Positions 1-7,452 of a stretch of 42,647 nt of DNA are shown piece after piece. The notes below the pieces were generated by a model, which saw only the letters and a program-made list of their open reading frames with translations, was not told the origin of the DNA and did no database searches. The position numbers and the translations under genes are program-made. Every line of letters starts with the position of its first letter. Position 1 is the first letter of the stretch. The DNA comes from an uncultured Dysosmobacter sp. (GTDB lineage: Bacteria > Bacillota > Clostridia > Oscillospirales > Oscillospiraceae): contig NZ_CANRMB010000031.1 in assembly GCF_947631635.1 (NCBI RefSeq), positions 1-42,647 on the forward strand, given 5' to 3'.

Positions 1-22
1 CTCCCAACTGAGCTATAGGCCC
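1..22 (-). tRNA. 5' end of a tRNA, cut by the window edge
   Basis: Read on the minus strand this begins GGGCCTATAGCTCAG and continues into TTGGGAG. That is the acceptor strand, the TA at positions 8-9 and the D arm of a bacterial tRNA. The rest lies outside the window, so identity cannot be assigned. An Ala or Ile type is suggested only by the first bases. Confidence 0.55.
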
Positions 23-58
23 GAATATGAAATTTTTGGTGTTTTTAGGGCCCGCTTA

Positions 59-94
59 GCGGATAACTTGCACTCCCAGCTGAGCTACGCCCCC
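59..94 (-). pseudogene. tRNA 5'-half remnant (tRNA-Ala-like)
   Basis: On the minus strand the sequence from position 94 starts GGGGGCGTAGCTCAGCTGGG, a textbook tRNA-Ala-type acceptor and D arm. Downstream there is no proper anticodon arm and no GGTTCGA T-loop before the next tRNA starts at position 22. Only about 71 nt separate the two 5' ends, too few for a complete tRNA. It is most likely a truncated tRNA copy. A degenerate tRNA gene is the alternative. Confidence 0.5.
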
Positions 95-186
95 ATTTGC
101 CGCCGGATTTCCAGCGGCAAATGATATTATACCATAATTTTGCCGGATGTAAAGCCTCATTTTTTCTAAAAATCAAAAAATTTCAG

Positions 187-215
187 TTGCTAATCCAAAA
201 AGAATATAGTAAAAT
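187..215 (+). promoter_or_regulatory. Sigma-A promoter of the SRP RNA
   Basis: A -35 TTGCTA (187-192) and a -10 TAAAAT (210-215) are separated by 17 nt. They place the transcription start near 222, just ahead of the SRP RNA stem. The sequence around it is A/T rich, unlike the GC-rich genes. Confidence 0.6.
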
Positions 216-230
216 AGATAAGCTAATAAA

Positions 231-371
231 AAGTCCTCCGCATGCAGCTGCGGAGCCGGTCTCGCGCAATGGATGCCCGCGAATCATGTCAGGCGGGGAA
301 CCGAGCAGCATTAAGCGGGATGTTCCATGTGCCGCGAGGGCTCCGGTTCCGCAGCTGCATACGGAGGACTT
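231..371 (+). ncRNA. ffs: Signal recognition particle RNA (small bacterial type)
   Basis: The RNA core of the signal recognition particle, which binds Ffh and targets nascent membrane proteins. The conserved helix-8 core is visible as GTCAGGCGGGGAACCGAGCA (279-298), matching the bacterial consensus GTCAGG...GGAA...AGCAGC. The 5' end (AAGTCCTCCGCATGCAGCTG, from 231) pairs with the 3' end (CAGCTGCATACGGAGGACTT, ending at 371), closing a long rod. At about 140 nt it is the short 4.5S-like form without a clear Alu domain. Its place immediately upstream of dnaX is the usual Firmicute arrangement. The exact ends are inferred from the pairing. Confidence 0.88.
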
Positions 372-392
372 ATTCTATCCGGGAGGCGTTTC

Positions 393-2123
393 ATGTATCA
401 GGCCCTTTACCGCAAATGGCGGCCCAAGACATTTTCGGATGTGATCGGGCAGTCCCATATCACAGAGACCCTGCAAAAGCAGGTCGCTGAGGGCCGGACG
501 TCCCACGCCTATCTCTTCACCGGCACGCGGGGGACCGGCAAGACCACCTGCGCCAAGATCCTGGCCAAGGCGGTCAACTGCGAACATCCGGTGAACGGTG
601 ATCCCTGTTGTCAATGCCCCTCCTGCCTGGGGGTGGAGAGCGGCAATTTCCTGGCGGTACAGGAGCTGGACGCGGCCTCCAACAACGGCGTGGATCAGGT
701 CCGTGCTCTGCGGGACGAGGCCATCTACTCCCCGGCCAACGGCAAAAAGCGCGTTTACATTGTGGATGAGGTCCACATGCTGTCTACGCCGGCGTTCAAC
801 GCCCTGCTGAAAATACTGGAGGAGCCGCCGGAGCATCTGATGTTTATTCTGGCGACCACAGAGCTGCACAAAGTACCTGCCACCATTCTCTCCCGATGCC
901 AGCGGTTTTCCTTCAAACGGATCACCCCGGCGGATATCGCAAAACGCCTGGCCTATGTGGCGGGACAGGAGCACATTGATCTGACGCCGGACGGCGCGGA
1001 ACTGCTGTCTAGGCTGGCAGACGGCGCCCTGCGGGACGGCTTGAGCCTGCTGGACCAGTGCGCGGCGGCCGGCGGGACCATCGACAGCACGGCGGTCCTG
1101 GATGTGTTGGGTCTGGCCGGGAACCTCCAGACGGCGCAGCTGATGGAATGCATACTGCGGCGGGACGCCAAAGCGGCGCTGCTGCTGCTGAACCAGCTAT
1201 ATGCCGGAGGCAAGGACGTGGGCGCGGTGCTGGGCGAACTGTCCACCCTGACCCGGGACCTGCTGCTGCGGCGGACGGCACCGGAGGGCGGCGCGGTCCT
1301 GCTGTCCGGCGGATACGACACCGCCACGCTGGAGCGGCTGGGCAGAGAGGTGTCCGGCAGCCGGTTTTTGTATCTGGCATCCACCCTGCAAAAGGCCACG
1401 GCGGACCTGTATTACAGCTCCAACCGCCGCACGGACGCGGAGCTGTGCCTGCTGCGGCTGTGCGATGAGTCCCTGTCCGGGGACCTGACCGCGCTGGAGG
1501 CCAGAGTCCAGCGCCTGGAGGAGGGCGCGGCCCGGGGACAGGTCATACGGGCCGCTGTGGAGCAGAGCGCAGCAGCGGGGCGCGGTCCGGCGCCGCAGGA
1601 AAAAAGCGCCGCGGAGACGCCCCCATGGGAGGCGCCGCCCGCCAAGGCGGCATCCGCGGAGGAGCTGCCGCCCCTGCCGAAGGAACCGCCGCTGATGGAG
1701 GAGCCGGGAGAGCGGGTGTTCGATATCCCGGAGGAACCGGTCCGAAGGGAAGCCTCGGCAGCTCCAGTGGACCGGTCCGCGCAGAAAGCTCCGGCGGCCC
1801 CGGCGGTAAACGGAAACTGGTGGCGGGCACTGGCGGAGAGCTGCAAGGGACAGCTTCCGCCGATGTACCGGGCATTTCTGGATATGTGCACCGGAACGCT
1901 GGAGGGCGATCAGCTGACGGTCTATGCGCCGGACGATATCACCCTGGGGCGGCTGGACAATGACCGGGTCAAAAACGTGCTGAGCGAAGCGGCGGCCCAG
2001 GCCGCCGGGACGCCGGTGCGGCTGTTGTTCCGGGTGGGCGAGCCGCCCAAGGCGACGCCGCAGGAGAATTTACAGAACCTGCTGAAATTTGGCAGCCGGT
2101 TTGACAATATCGAGATCAAATAA
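393..2123 (+). CDS. dnaX: DNA polymerase III subunit gamma/tau
   Basis: Clamp-loader ATPase of the replisome, 576 residues. The start ATG at 393 (MYQALYRKWRPKTFSDVIGQ) is preceded by GGGAGG at 381-386. Upstream in-frame starts lie inside the SRP RNA and are rejected. A Walker A GTRGTGKTT is near residue 44, a four-Cys zinc module (C63, C72/73, C75, C78) follows, and Walker B VYIVDEVHML is at about 121-130. Sensor 1 is at ATTELHKVPATILSRCQRF. A Pro/Ala/Glu-rich linker (about 400-490) leads to a tau-like C-terminal domain. It is followed 14 bp downstream by ebfC, the conserved pairing. No canonical in-frame slippery heptamer for a gamma product was seen. Confidence 0.97.
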   Translation: MYQALYRKWRPKTFSDVIGQSHITETLQKQVAEGRTSHAYLFTGTRGTGKTTCAKILAKAVNCEHPVNGDPCCQCPSCLGVESGNFLAVQELDAASNNGVDQVRALRDEAIYSPANGKKRVYIVDEVHMLSTPAFNALLKILEEPPEHLMFILATTELHKVPATILSRCQRFSFKRITPADIAKRLAYVAGQEHIDLTPDGAELLSRLADGALRDGLSLLDQCAAAGGTIDSTAVLDVLGLAGNLQTAQLMECILRRDAKAALLLLNQLYAGGKDVGAVLGELSTLTRDLLLRRTAPEGGAVLLSGGYDTATLERLGREVSGSRFLYLASTLQKATADLYYSSNRRTDAELCLLRLCDESLSGDLTALEARVQRLEEGAARGQVIRAAVEQSAAAGRGPAPQEKSAAETPPWEAPPAKAASAEELPPLPKEPPLMEEPGERVFDIPEEPVRREASAAPVDRSAQKAPAAPAVNGNWWRALAESCKGQLPPMYRAFLDMCTGTLEGDQLTVYAPDDITLGRLDNDRVKNVLSEAAAQAAGTPVRLLFRVGEPPKATPQENLQNLLKFGSRFDNIEIK

Positions 2124-2137
2124 AAGGAGAAACGACT

Positions 2138-2500
2138 ATGGGATACAGTGCACGCCGTGGATTTACCAACGGAAAGGTGTCCGGCGCAGCGCGCCAGGCC
2201 GAGATGCAGCAGAAGATCGCTGAGATGCAGGAGGCCATGACAGCCGCGCAGGAGAATGTGGAGGCCCAGGAGTTCACCGCCAGCGTGGGCGGCGGTGTCG
2301 TGGAGGCACGGGTGAACGGCAAGAAGGAAGTGCTGGCCGTGACCATCAAACCCGAGGCCGTGGACCCGGAGGATGTGGAGATGCTCCAGGACCTGGTGGT
2401 CTCCGCCGTCAACGAGGCGCTGCGGCAGGCGGGCGACGCCATGGAAAAGGGAATGTCCAATGTCACCGGCGGCCTGAATCTGGGCGCCTTTGGCCTGTAA
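2138..2500 (+). CDS. ebfC: YbaB/EbfC family nucleoid-associated protein
   Basis: Small DNA-binding dimer of the YbaB/EbfC family, 120 residues. The start is preceded by AAAGGAGAAACGACT. The N-terminal basic, Gly-rich tail is longer than usual. It is followed by the family helix (QAEMQQKIAEMQEAM) and the core strand region with EARVNGKKEVLAVTIKPE. The C-terminus is Gly/Asn rich. It is co-transcribed with dnaX. In most Firmicutes recR comes next, but here a strong terminator and an unrelated lipoprotein gene follow. Its precise role in dnaX operons is not settled in the family. Confidence 0.93.
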   Translation: MGYSARRGFTNGKVSGAARQAEMQQKIAEMQEAMTAAQENVEAQEFTASVGGGVVEARVNGKKEVLAVTIKPEAVDPEDVEMLQDLVVSAVNEALRQAGDAMEKGMSNVTGGLNLGAFGL

Positions 2501-2508
2501 AACAGGAG

Positions 2509-2541
2509 AAAACAGCCCGCATGTGCCATGCGGGCTGTTTT
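2509..2541 (+). terminator. Intrinsic terminator of dnaX-ebfC
   Basis: A 15-bp perfect stem (2509-2523 with 2527-2541) has a 3-nt loop and ends in TTTT. It lies 9 bp after the ebfC stop codon. Confidence 0.85.
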
Positions 2542-2558
2542 GCTGATAAGGAGAGACG

Positions 2559-4379
2559 ATGAGATACAGACGGATATTTGCGGCGATGCTGGTCTGCCTG
2601 CTGCTGGCTGGATGCGGTCTCCAGCGGTCCCAGCCGCTGCCGGAGGAACCGGCGGCGGAGGGAGCGGTCATCGCCTATGTGCCGCTGGATGACCGGCCGG
2701 ACAATGTGGAGCGGGTGGTATATCTGGCGGAGTCCCTGGGATATACGCTGGCCATGCCGGAGGCGGACTGGTACCGCACACGGCTGGACGGACAGCCCCT
2801 CAACGAGAACGGGACGCAATATGGAGACATGGGGCGGCTGTACGAGTGGGTGCTGGAACAGGAGGCGGCGGGCTGTGACCGCTATATCCTGTCCATGGAC
2901 CAGCTGCTCTCCGGCGGACTGGTGAATTCCAGACACACGGCGGAGACGCTGACGGCCACTCTGTCCGATGGGACAAGCCTGACGGACAGGGAGTTGCTGG
3001 AAGGACTGCTGACGGCCTTGTCGGAGGACCCGGACAACCGTGTGTGGCTGCTGGACAGCGTGATGCGGCTGGCTGCCACCACGGGGTACGCGGGCTTTGG
3101 CATCGAGGAGTACAATGCCCTGCGGGCCTATGGCGCGGAGCCAAGGCCCACAGAGCCGGCCGAAAGCGGCGAGCCAACATTGGAATACGTGGAAAACGTG
3201 AGCCGGCTGCACGAACAGGGCGGAGAGATAGCCCCAGCGGAATTTGGGCTGACAGAGACGCAGGTGGAGACCTATCTGGCGACCCGCAGCCGGAAGCTGG
3301 CGCTGACGGATGAGCTCCAAACGTGGCTGTTGCAAAACGGCGGAGAGCGGTTCCACCTGCTGATCGGCATTGACGATTCCTCAGAGGAGAACAGCGTTCA
3401 AGGGCCGGAGATCAGATATCTGAATCAGCGCATCCTCCGGTATGGCAGTGACGGGGACCGACTGGATTTTATCCTCTCCGGCGTGGACGACCTGGCCTTC
3501 AAGGCGGTGACGAAGCTGTATCTGGAGGAGAGCGGATGGGACGGCGCAAAAGTCGTGATTCGATACTATGGCGGCACCGAGGACCAGCCCGCCTGTGAAT
3601 ACGACTACAAGGCGCTGACGGAGATCATGGCCGAGCATTTGGCGTTTTTCGATTTGGAGGCAGTGGATGACCCTGGAGCGGGGGAGCTGATGGTCTTGGT
3701 GCTGACCCAGCCGAAAGACCCGGCGCAGGGGCGGGCGTACCATCAGGAGCTGGTGCGGGAGCTTCGGTCCCAAAGCGGCGCGGAGGGGCTTCCCGCCATT
3801 CTCATTGACGCCAGCAACGGCTCCTATGGCACAGCGTTCCACAAGATGCTGACGGAGAAAACGGAACTGGGGCGGCTTCTCAGCTACGCGGGCTTTTTGG
3901 ACATGGCCATCGTCACCGGCATGGCCCTGAGCCACGGCGTGGCCCGATATGCCTTTTTGCAAAAAGGACAGGAGACGGAGACCACGGAGCGGGCATTTTT
4001 GCGGACGGTGGCGGACAGCATTTTAAAGGATTTCTGCTATAAGAACGTGGTGCGCGACAATCTGTTGATATATATCCGCAATGATATGGGGGGAGACCCC
4101 AATAACTTCTGGAGACCGGACATCGACCGGGAGGACATCCTGGCCCGGATGGAGAGCGGCATGGCGGCGGCCACCGCGGCGGTCATCGAGAATCTGGAGA
4201 GGAGCAATTTCATCACGGCCCTGCCGCCCGGAGAGCCTTACGCTGAAAAGGGCTGGGGCGGCATCGAGCTGACGAATTACCGCTTCCCTTGGGACCGGGC
4301 TTTCGAGATCGGCATGGATATCCATTTGGGAGCGTCCACAGAGCCCCACAAAAACATTTTGGGGATCTATTATCAATAA
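2559..4379 (+). CDS. DUF4127 family lipoprotein
   Basis: A 606-residue exported protein of the DUF4127 family, whose biochemical role is unknown. A signal peptide ends in a lipobox, LAGC, with the modifiable Cys at residue 19, so it should be a membrane-anchored lipoprotein. Family hallmarks are YVPLDDRPDN (about 40-49), the SMDQLLSGGLVNSR segment and a C-terminal NYRFPWDRAFEIGMDIHL region. The spacing TAAGGAGAGACG-ATG gives a clear start. It stands alone between two terminators, in the position where recR often follows ebfC. Confidence 0.85.
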   Translation: MRYRRIFAAMLVCLLLAGCGLQRSQPLPEEPAAEGAVIAYVPLDDRPDNVERVVYLAESLGYTLAMPEADWYRTRLDGQPLNENGTQYGDMGRLYEWVLEQEAAGCDRYILSMDQLLSGGLVNSRHTAETLTATLSDGTSLTDRELLEGLLTALSEDPDNRVWLLDSVMRLAATTGYAGFGIEEYNALRAYGAEPRPTEPAESGEPTLEYVENVSRLHEQGGEIAPAEFGLTETQVETYLATRSRKLALTDELQTWLLQNGGERFHLLIGIDDSSEENSVQGPEIRYLNQRILRYGSDGDRLDFILSGVDDLAFKAVTKLYLEESGWDGAKVVIRYYGGTEDQPACEYDYKALTEIMAEHLAFFDLEAVDDPGAGELMVLVLTQPKDPAQGRAYHQELVRELRSQSGAEGLPAILIDASNGSYGTAFHKMLTEKTELGRLLSYAGFLDMAIVTGMALSHGVARYAFLQKGQETETTERAFLRTVADSILKDFCYKNVVRDNLLIYIRNDMGGDPNNFWRPDIDREDILARMESGMAAATAAVIENLERSNFITALPPGEPYAEKGWGGIELTNYRFPWDRAFEIGMDIHLGASTEPHKNILGIYYQ

Positions 4380-4416
4380 ACTGCATTCCATCCCCGGCAG
4401 GTGGGGAGCGGGAGAA

Positions 4417-4453
4417 AAAAAGATGGACCGTCCATAGGACGGTCCATCTTTTC
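4417..4453. terminator. Bidirectional terminator between convergent genes
   Basis: AAAGATGGACCGTCC pairs with GGACGGTCCATCTTT across an ATA loop, giving A-rich and T-rich flanks on both strands. It sits between the 3' ends of the DUF4127 gene (+) and the membrane-protein gene (-) and can serve both. Confidence 0.85.
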
Positions 4454-4464
4454 ACATCAAAAGA

Positions 4465-5211
4465 TCAGAGCTGCTTCACCGTGTAGTAAACGGCCAGGGC
4501 AAAGACCACAATGGCCAGGCCCCACATCACATAGAACGCGGCGGAGGAGCTGACCAGCGCCACGGCCATGGCCACCACAGAGAGGCCGCAGGCCGCATAG
4601 ACAGGCAAAGTGTCGGCGCTGGGGGGGAGGAGCTTGGACAGCTTTCCGGTTTTGGCCAGCAGAGCGACCGCTGCCACGACCACGATGTAGAGGACAGCGA
4701 GCACTTTGACATAGGTGCCGATATACATGCTGTCCAGTTCATTGCGGCAGACCCAGAGAACGATCAATGTGGCGCACAGGATCGTCAGGGCCAGGGCGCA
4801 TTCCCGGTCATACAGGCTCCAGAGGATGCCCAGCAGCATGACCACCGGCACCACCACGGTCAACAGCTTCACCGCCGGGGCATTCATTTTTAAGATCAGA
4901 GCGGAGGAACCGGCCAGAAAGACGCCGGCACCCAGCACATACCAGCCGAGGACTTGCTTCTTTTTGTCAGCGCGCCACAGAAGGCTCAGAACCAATCCAA
5001 CGACCAGAACCACCAGACCGGCGCCTGTGAGGACGCGGAGATATTTGTCGTACCAGGCGATCTGCTGTAAGGCAGTGCCATTTACATAGAAGCGGCGGAC
5101 GATCAGCAGATACAGCTCTGCCACGCAGCCAGCCAAGAAAAACTTCATGGCGCCGGTCATGGGCTCGTCCCGCTTGACCGACTTGGACTTGCTGTTCGGA
5201 TTCTTTGGCAT
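4465..5211 (-). CDS. Polytopic membrane protein, function unknown
   Basis: 248 residues. A short basic, Ser/Lys-rich N-terminus (MPKNPNSKSKSVKRDEP) is followed by about seven or eight hydrophobic segments. Examples are LTGAGLVVLVVGLVLSLLW, VVPVVMLLGILW, VKVLAVLYIVVVAAVALL and the last helix before TVKQL. No catalytic motif or recognised domain was found. It has its own promoter (5286-5314) divergent from apbE and shares a terminator with the DUF4127 gene. Similar uncharacterised proteins are common in Oscillospiraceae. I do not assign a function. Confidence 0.8.
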   Translation of the reverse strand: MPKNPNSKSKSVKRDEPMTGAMKFFLAGCVAELYLLIVRRFYVNGTALQQIAWYDKYLRVLTGAGLVVLVVGLVLSLLWRADKKKQVLGWYVLGAGVFLAGSSALILKMNAPAVKLLTVVVPVVMLLGILWSLYDRECALALTILCATLIVLWVCRNELDSMYIGTYVKVLAVLYIVVVAAVALLAKTGKLSKLLPPSADTLPVYAACGLSVVAMAVALVSSSAAFYVMWGLAIVVFALAVYYTVKQL

Positions 5212-5285
5212 TTATAATGACCTCCAGGGTTGAATTCTGTTTCAATACTGGGCGGCGGCAAGATGCGCCGCTGACATACCTTGAT

Positions 5286-5314
5286 AGTATAGCAGACTTT
5301 GCCCCTGTTTGCAA
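5286..5314 (-). promoter_or_regulatory. Sigma-A promoter of the membrane-protein gene
   Basis: On the minus strand a -35 TTGCAA (5314-5309) and a -10 TATACT (5291-5286) are separated by exactly 17 nt, with a TG extended -10. It faces away from the apbE promoter in the same 222-bp gap. Confidence 0.75.
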
Positions 5315-5366
5315 GGGCAACCTCCGGCAGTTTTTGATCTTTTTTATGGATGGGGCGGATTCCGGG

Positions 5367-5395
5367 TTGAGAAGTGCACGGCAACGTGCTATACT
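5367..5395 (+). promoter_or_regulatory. Sigma-A promoter of the apbE operon
   Basis: TTGAGA (5367-5372), a 17-nt spacer and TATACT (5390-5395), with a TGC extended -10. It predicts a transcript starting near 5402, about 30 nt ahead of the apbE start codon. It probably drives apbE through at least the Gx-family gene. Confidence 0.78.
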
Positions 5396-5433
5396 ACTCT
5401 ATTATGTGAAAAAACAGGAACGTGAGGTACTGT

Positions 5434-6534
5434 ATGAGACGATTAACAGTGCTGCTGCTGGCGCTGGCGATGCTGGCGGGGCTGACCGCCTGCGGCATGG
5501 AGCCTGCTGACCCGAATACGGCACAGGAGAGTATTCAGGTCATCGCCATGGACACGGTGATGACCTTCAGCATCTATGGGGAGAAGAGCACCCACGCCGT
5601 CTATGCGGCGGAGGACGAGGTGCGGCGTCTGGAGGGGCTGCTGTCCCGGACAGACCCGGAGAGCGACGTGTCCCGGCTGAACGCCGCCCCGGCGGGGGAA
5701 GCTGTGACGGTGTCGGAGGATACCCGGTCACTGCTTGAGATGGCCCGGTTTTACGCCATGATGACGGAGGGGGCCTTTGACTGCACCCTGGCGCCGGTGT
5801 CCTCCGCCTGGGGCTTTACGGAGGAGAGCTTCCGGGTGCCCTCCCGGACGGAGCTGGACGGATTGCTGCAGCATGTGGGCTGGGAGAAGTTCCAGCTGCC
5901 TGAGGGGCAGAATTTGACCGCATCCCACGACGAGGGCGTGGAGATCGACCTAGGCGGCATCGCCAAGGGGTATGTCACTGATGTGATCGCCGGGATCCTG
6001 GAGGAAAACCATGTCCCGCGGGCTACCATCAGCTTGGGCGGCAATGTGCTGGTCTGGGGCGACCGGCCCGACGGCACGCCTTGGCGCGTCGGCATCCAGG
6101 ACCCGGCCAGGGCGGACGCGGCCGACGGCTATGCGGGCTTTCTGAGCCTGACCGACGCCTTTGCCGTGACCTCCGGCAGCTACCAGCGGTATTTTGAGGA
6201 GGACGGCCAGCGGTATCACCACATCATTGATCCCGCCACTGGCTGCCCCGCGGACAGCGGGCTGACCTCCGTCACAGTGGTGGAGAAGCGGGAGAGGGAC
6301 GCAAACAGCAATATCCTGGGCAGCGGCACGGAGTGCGACGCCCTGTCCACGGCGCTGTTTGTCATGGGCGAGGAAAAGGCGCTGGAGTTCTGGCGCACGG
6401 AACGGGAAAGCCGGCAGATGTCCTTTGACCTGGTGCTGGTGACAGAGGATGGCCGTGTGGTGGTGACTGACGGCATCGCCGATGTGTTCACGCCGGACGA
6501 GACCAGCGGGTATGCCTATGAGACGGTCTCCTAA
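5434..6534 (+). CDS. apbE: ApbE family FAD:protein FMN transferase (lipoprotein)
   Basis: Transfers FMN from FAD to Thr/Ser of exported flavoproteins outside the membrane. 366 residues. The ATG at 5434 follows GTGAGG with 6 nt spacing; the in-frame GTG at 5422 lies inside that ribosome site and is rejected. A signal peptide ends in LTAC (Cys 20), a lipobox. Family motifs in order are AMDTVMTFSIYG, EIDLGGIAKGYVTD, PWRVGIQDP, the HHIIDPATG motif and DALSTALFVMG. The metal/FAD residues in DLGGIAKG and IIDPATG are present, so it should be active. It heads an operon with a NusG-II protein and a Gx-family protein. No FMN-binding target protein is visible nearby. Confidence 0.93.
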   Translation: MRRLTVLLLALAMLAGLTACGMEPADPNTAQESIQVIAMDTVMTFSIYGEKSTHAVYAAEDEVRRLEGLLSRTDPESDVSRLNAAPAGEAVTVSEDTRSLLEMARFYAMMTEGAFDCTLAPVSSAWGFTEESFRVPSRTELDGLLQHVGWEKFQLPEGQNLTASHDEGVEIDLGGIAKGYVTDVIAGILEENHVPRATISLGGNVLVWGDRPDGTPWRVGIQDPARADAADGYAGFLSLTDAFAVTSGSYQRYFEEDGQRYHHIIDPATGCPADSGLTSVTVVEKRERDANSNILGSGTECDALSTALFVMGEEKALEFWRTERESRQMSFDLVLVTEDGRVVVTDGIADVFTPDETSGYAYETVS

Positions 6535-6919
6535 GCTGCGGCCCAACGGCTGGGACGCCCTGGTGATCCTGGCGGTGGTCCTGTTGGCGGCGGCCTGCGC
6601 CGTGACGGTCTGGGGCCGGGGCGGCGGGACCGGGGAGCTGACGGCGGTGGTATCCATCGACGGCAGGGAAGTGGAGCGCGTTGCACTGGGCAGCGCTGCC
6701 GGGGAGCGGGTGTATGCCGGGAACGGATACACGCTGACGGTGGACTTTGAGCCGGGAGGCGTCACCGTCCGGGAGGCGGACTGCCCCACCCAGGACTGCG
6801 TCCACACCGGGACCATCACCCGGAGCGGACAGAGCATCGTGTGCCTGCCGGGGCGGATCATCATCCAGCTGACCGGCGGTCCGGCGGACGCCAGCGCCCC
6901 GGACGTTGTGATCGGATAG
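6518..6919 (+). CDS. NusG domain II-containing membrane protein (EetA-like)
   Basis: 133 residues: a basic N-terminus, one TM segment (DALVILAVVLLAAACAVTVW) and an extracytoplasmic NusG-II-type beta domain. That domain holds a Cys pair, CPTQDC, before VHTGTI and a CLPGRIIIQL strand. The start at 6518 overlaps apbE by 17 nt and has AGCGGG 7 nt upstream; 6512 is an alternative. This domain type in an ApbE operon is like EetA of the Listeria-type extracellular electron transfer locus, as I recall it. The Cys pair suggests a redox-sensitive or metal-binding fold, which is inference. Confidence 0.8.
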   Translation: MRRSPKLRPNGWDALVILAVVLLAAACAVTVWGRGGGTGELTAVVSIDGREVERVALGSAAGERVYAGNGYTLTVDFEPGGVTVREADCPTQDCVHTGTITRSGQSIVCLPGRIIIQLTGGPADASAPDVVIG

Positions 6920-6931
6920 GGGGGGCGGCAT

Positions 6932-7447
6932 ATGAAGCTGACGACGAAGCAGCTGACGCTGTGCGCCATGCTGGCCGCCATGGCGCTGGCCCTGTCCTAT
7001 TTGGAGAACGTTTTCCCCCTGTCTCTGGCCATTCCCATCCCCGGCATCAAGCTGGGACTGGCCAATATCGTGACGGTGTTTGCCCTGTATGCCCTGGGGC
7101 CGGTCCAGGCGCTGCTGATCCTGCTGGCGCGGTGCATTTTGGGCGCGGTGTTTGCCGGGAATATGAACGCGCTTTTGTTTTCTCTTCTGGGCGGCGTCAC
7201 CGCCATGCTGGTGATGATCATCCTGTCCCGGCTGCGGTGGCTCTCCGTTTATGGAGTGTCCGTGGGCGGCGCGGCGGCCCACAACTGCGGACAGGTGGCG
7301 GCAGCCATCCTGACGCTGGGGAACACGGCGCCGCTGTATTACCTGCCGGTCCTGCTGGGCGTGTCCCTGTTCACCGGGGCGCTGACCGGACTGGTCGCCG
7401 CCTGCCTGTTTCGGGCGTTGGCACACACAGATCTGATGAAAGGGTGA
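6932..7447 (+). CDS. Gx transporter family protein (ECF-type S-component fold, EetB-like)
   Basis: 171 residues and about five or six TM segments. The characteristic opening is KLTTKQLTLCAMLAAMALAL, followed by PIPGIKLGLANIVTVFALY, AFLLARCILG-type and MNALLFSLLGG segments. These define the Gx transporter / heptaprenyl diphosphate synthase component I family, which resembles ECF S-components. It starts 12 bp after the NusG-II gene behind GGGGGGGCG. The substrate is unknown. With ApbE and the NusG-II protein it forms a block seen in Gram-positive flavin-based electron export loci. A quinone-precursor or polyprenyl link is an alternative suggestion from the old family name. Confidence 0.88.
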   Translation: MKLTTKQLTLCAMLAAMALALSYLENVFPLSLAIPIPGIKLGLANIVTVFALYALGPVQALLILLARCILGAVFAGNMNALLFSLLGGVTAMLVMIILSRLRWLSVYGVSVGGAAAHNCGQVAAAILTLGNTAPLYYLPVLLGVSLFTGALTGLVAACLFRALAHTDLMKG

Positions 7448-7452
7448 GGAAA

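Noticed and set aside
1596..1607. Run of six A plus G in dnaX as a programmed frameshift site for gamma
   Set aside because: The run reads GAA AAA AGC in frame, so it does not place A AAA AAG in the -1 slippage register, and no downstream pseudoknot or upstream Shine-Dalgarno stimulator was recognised.
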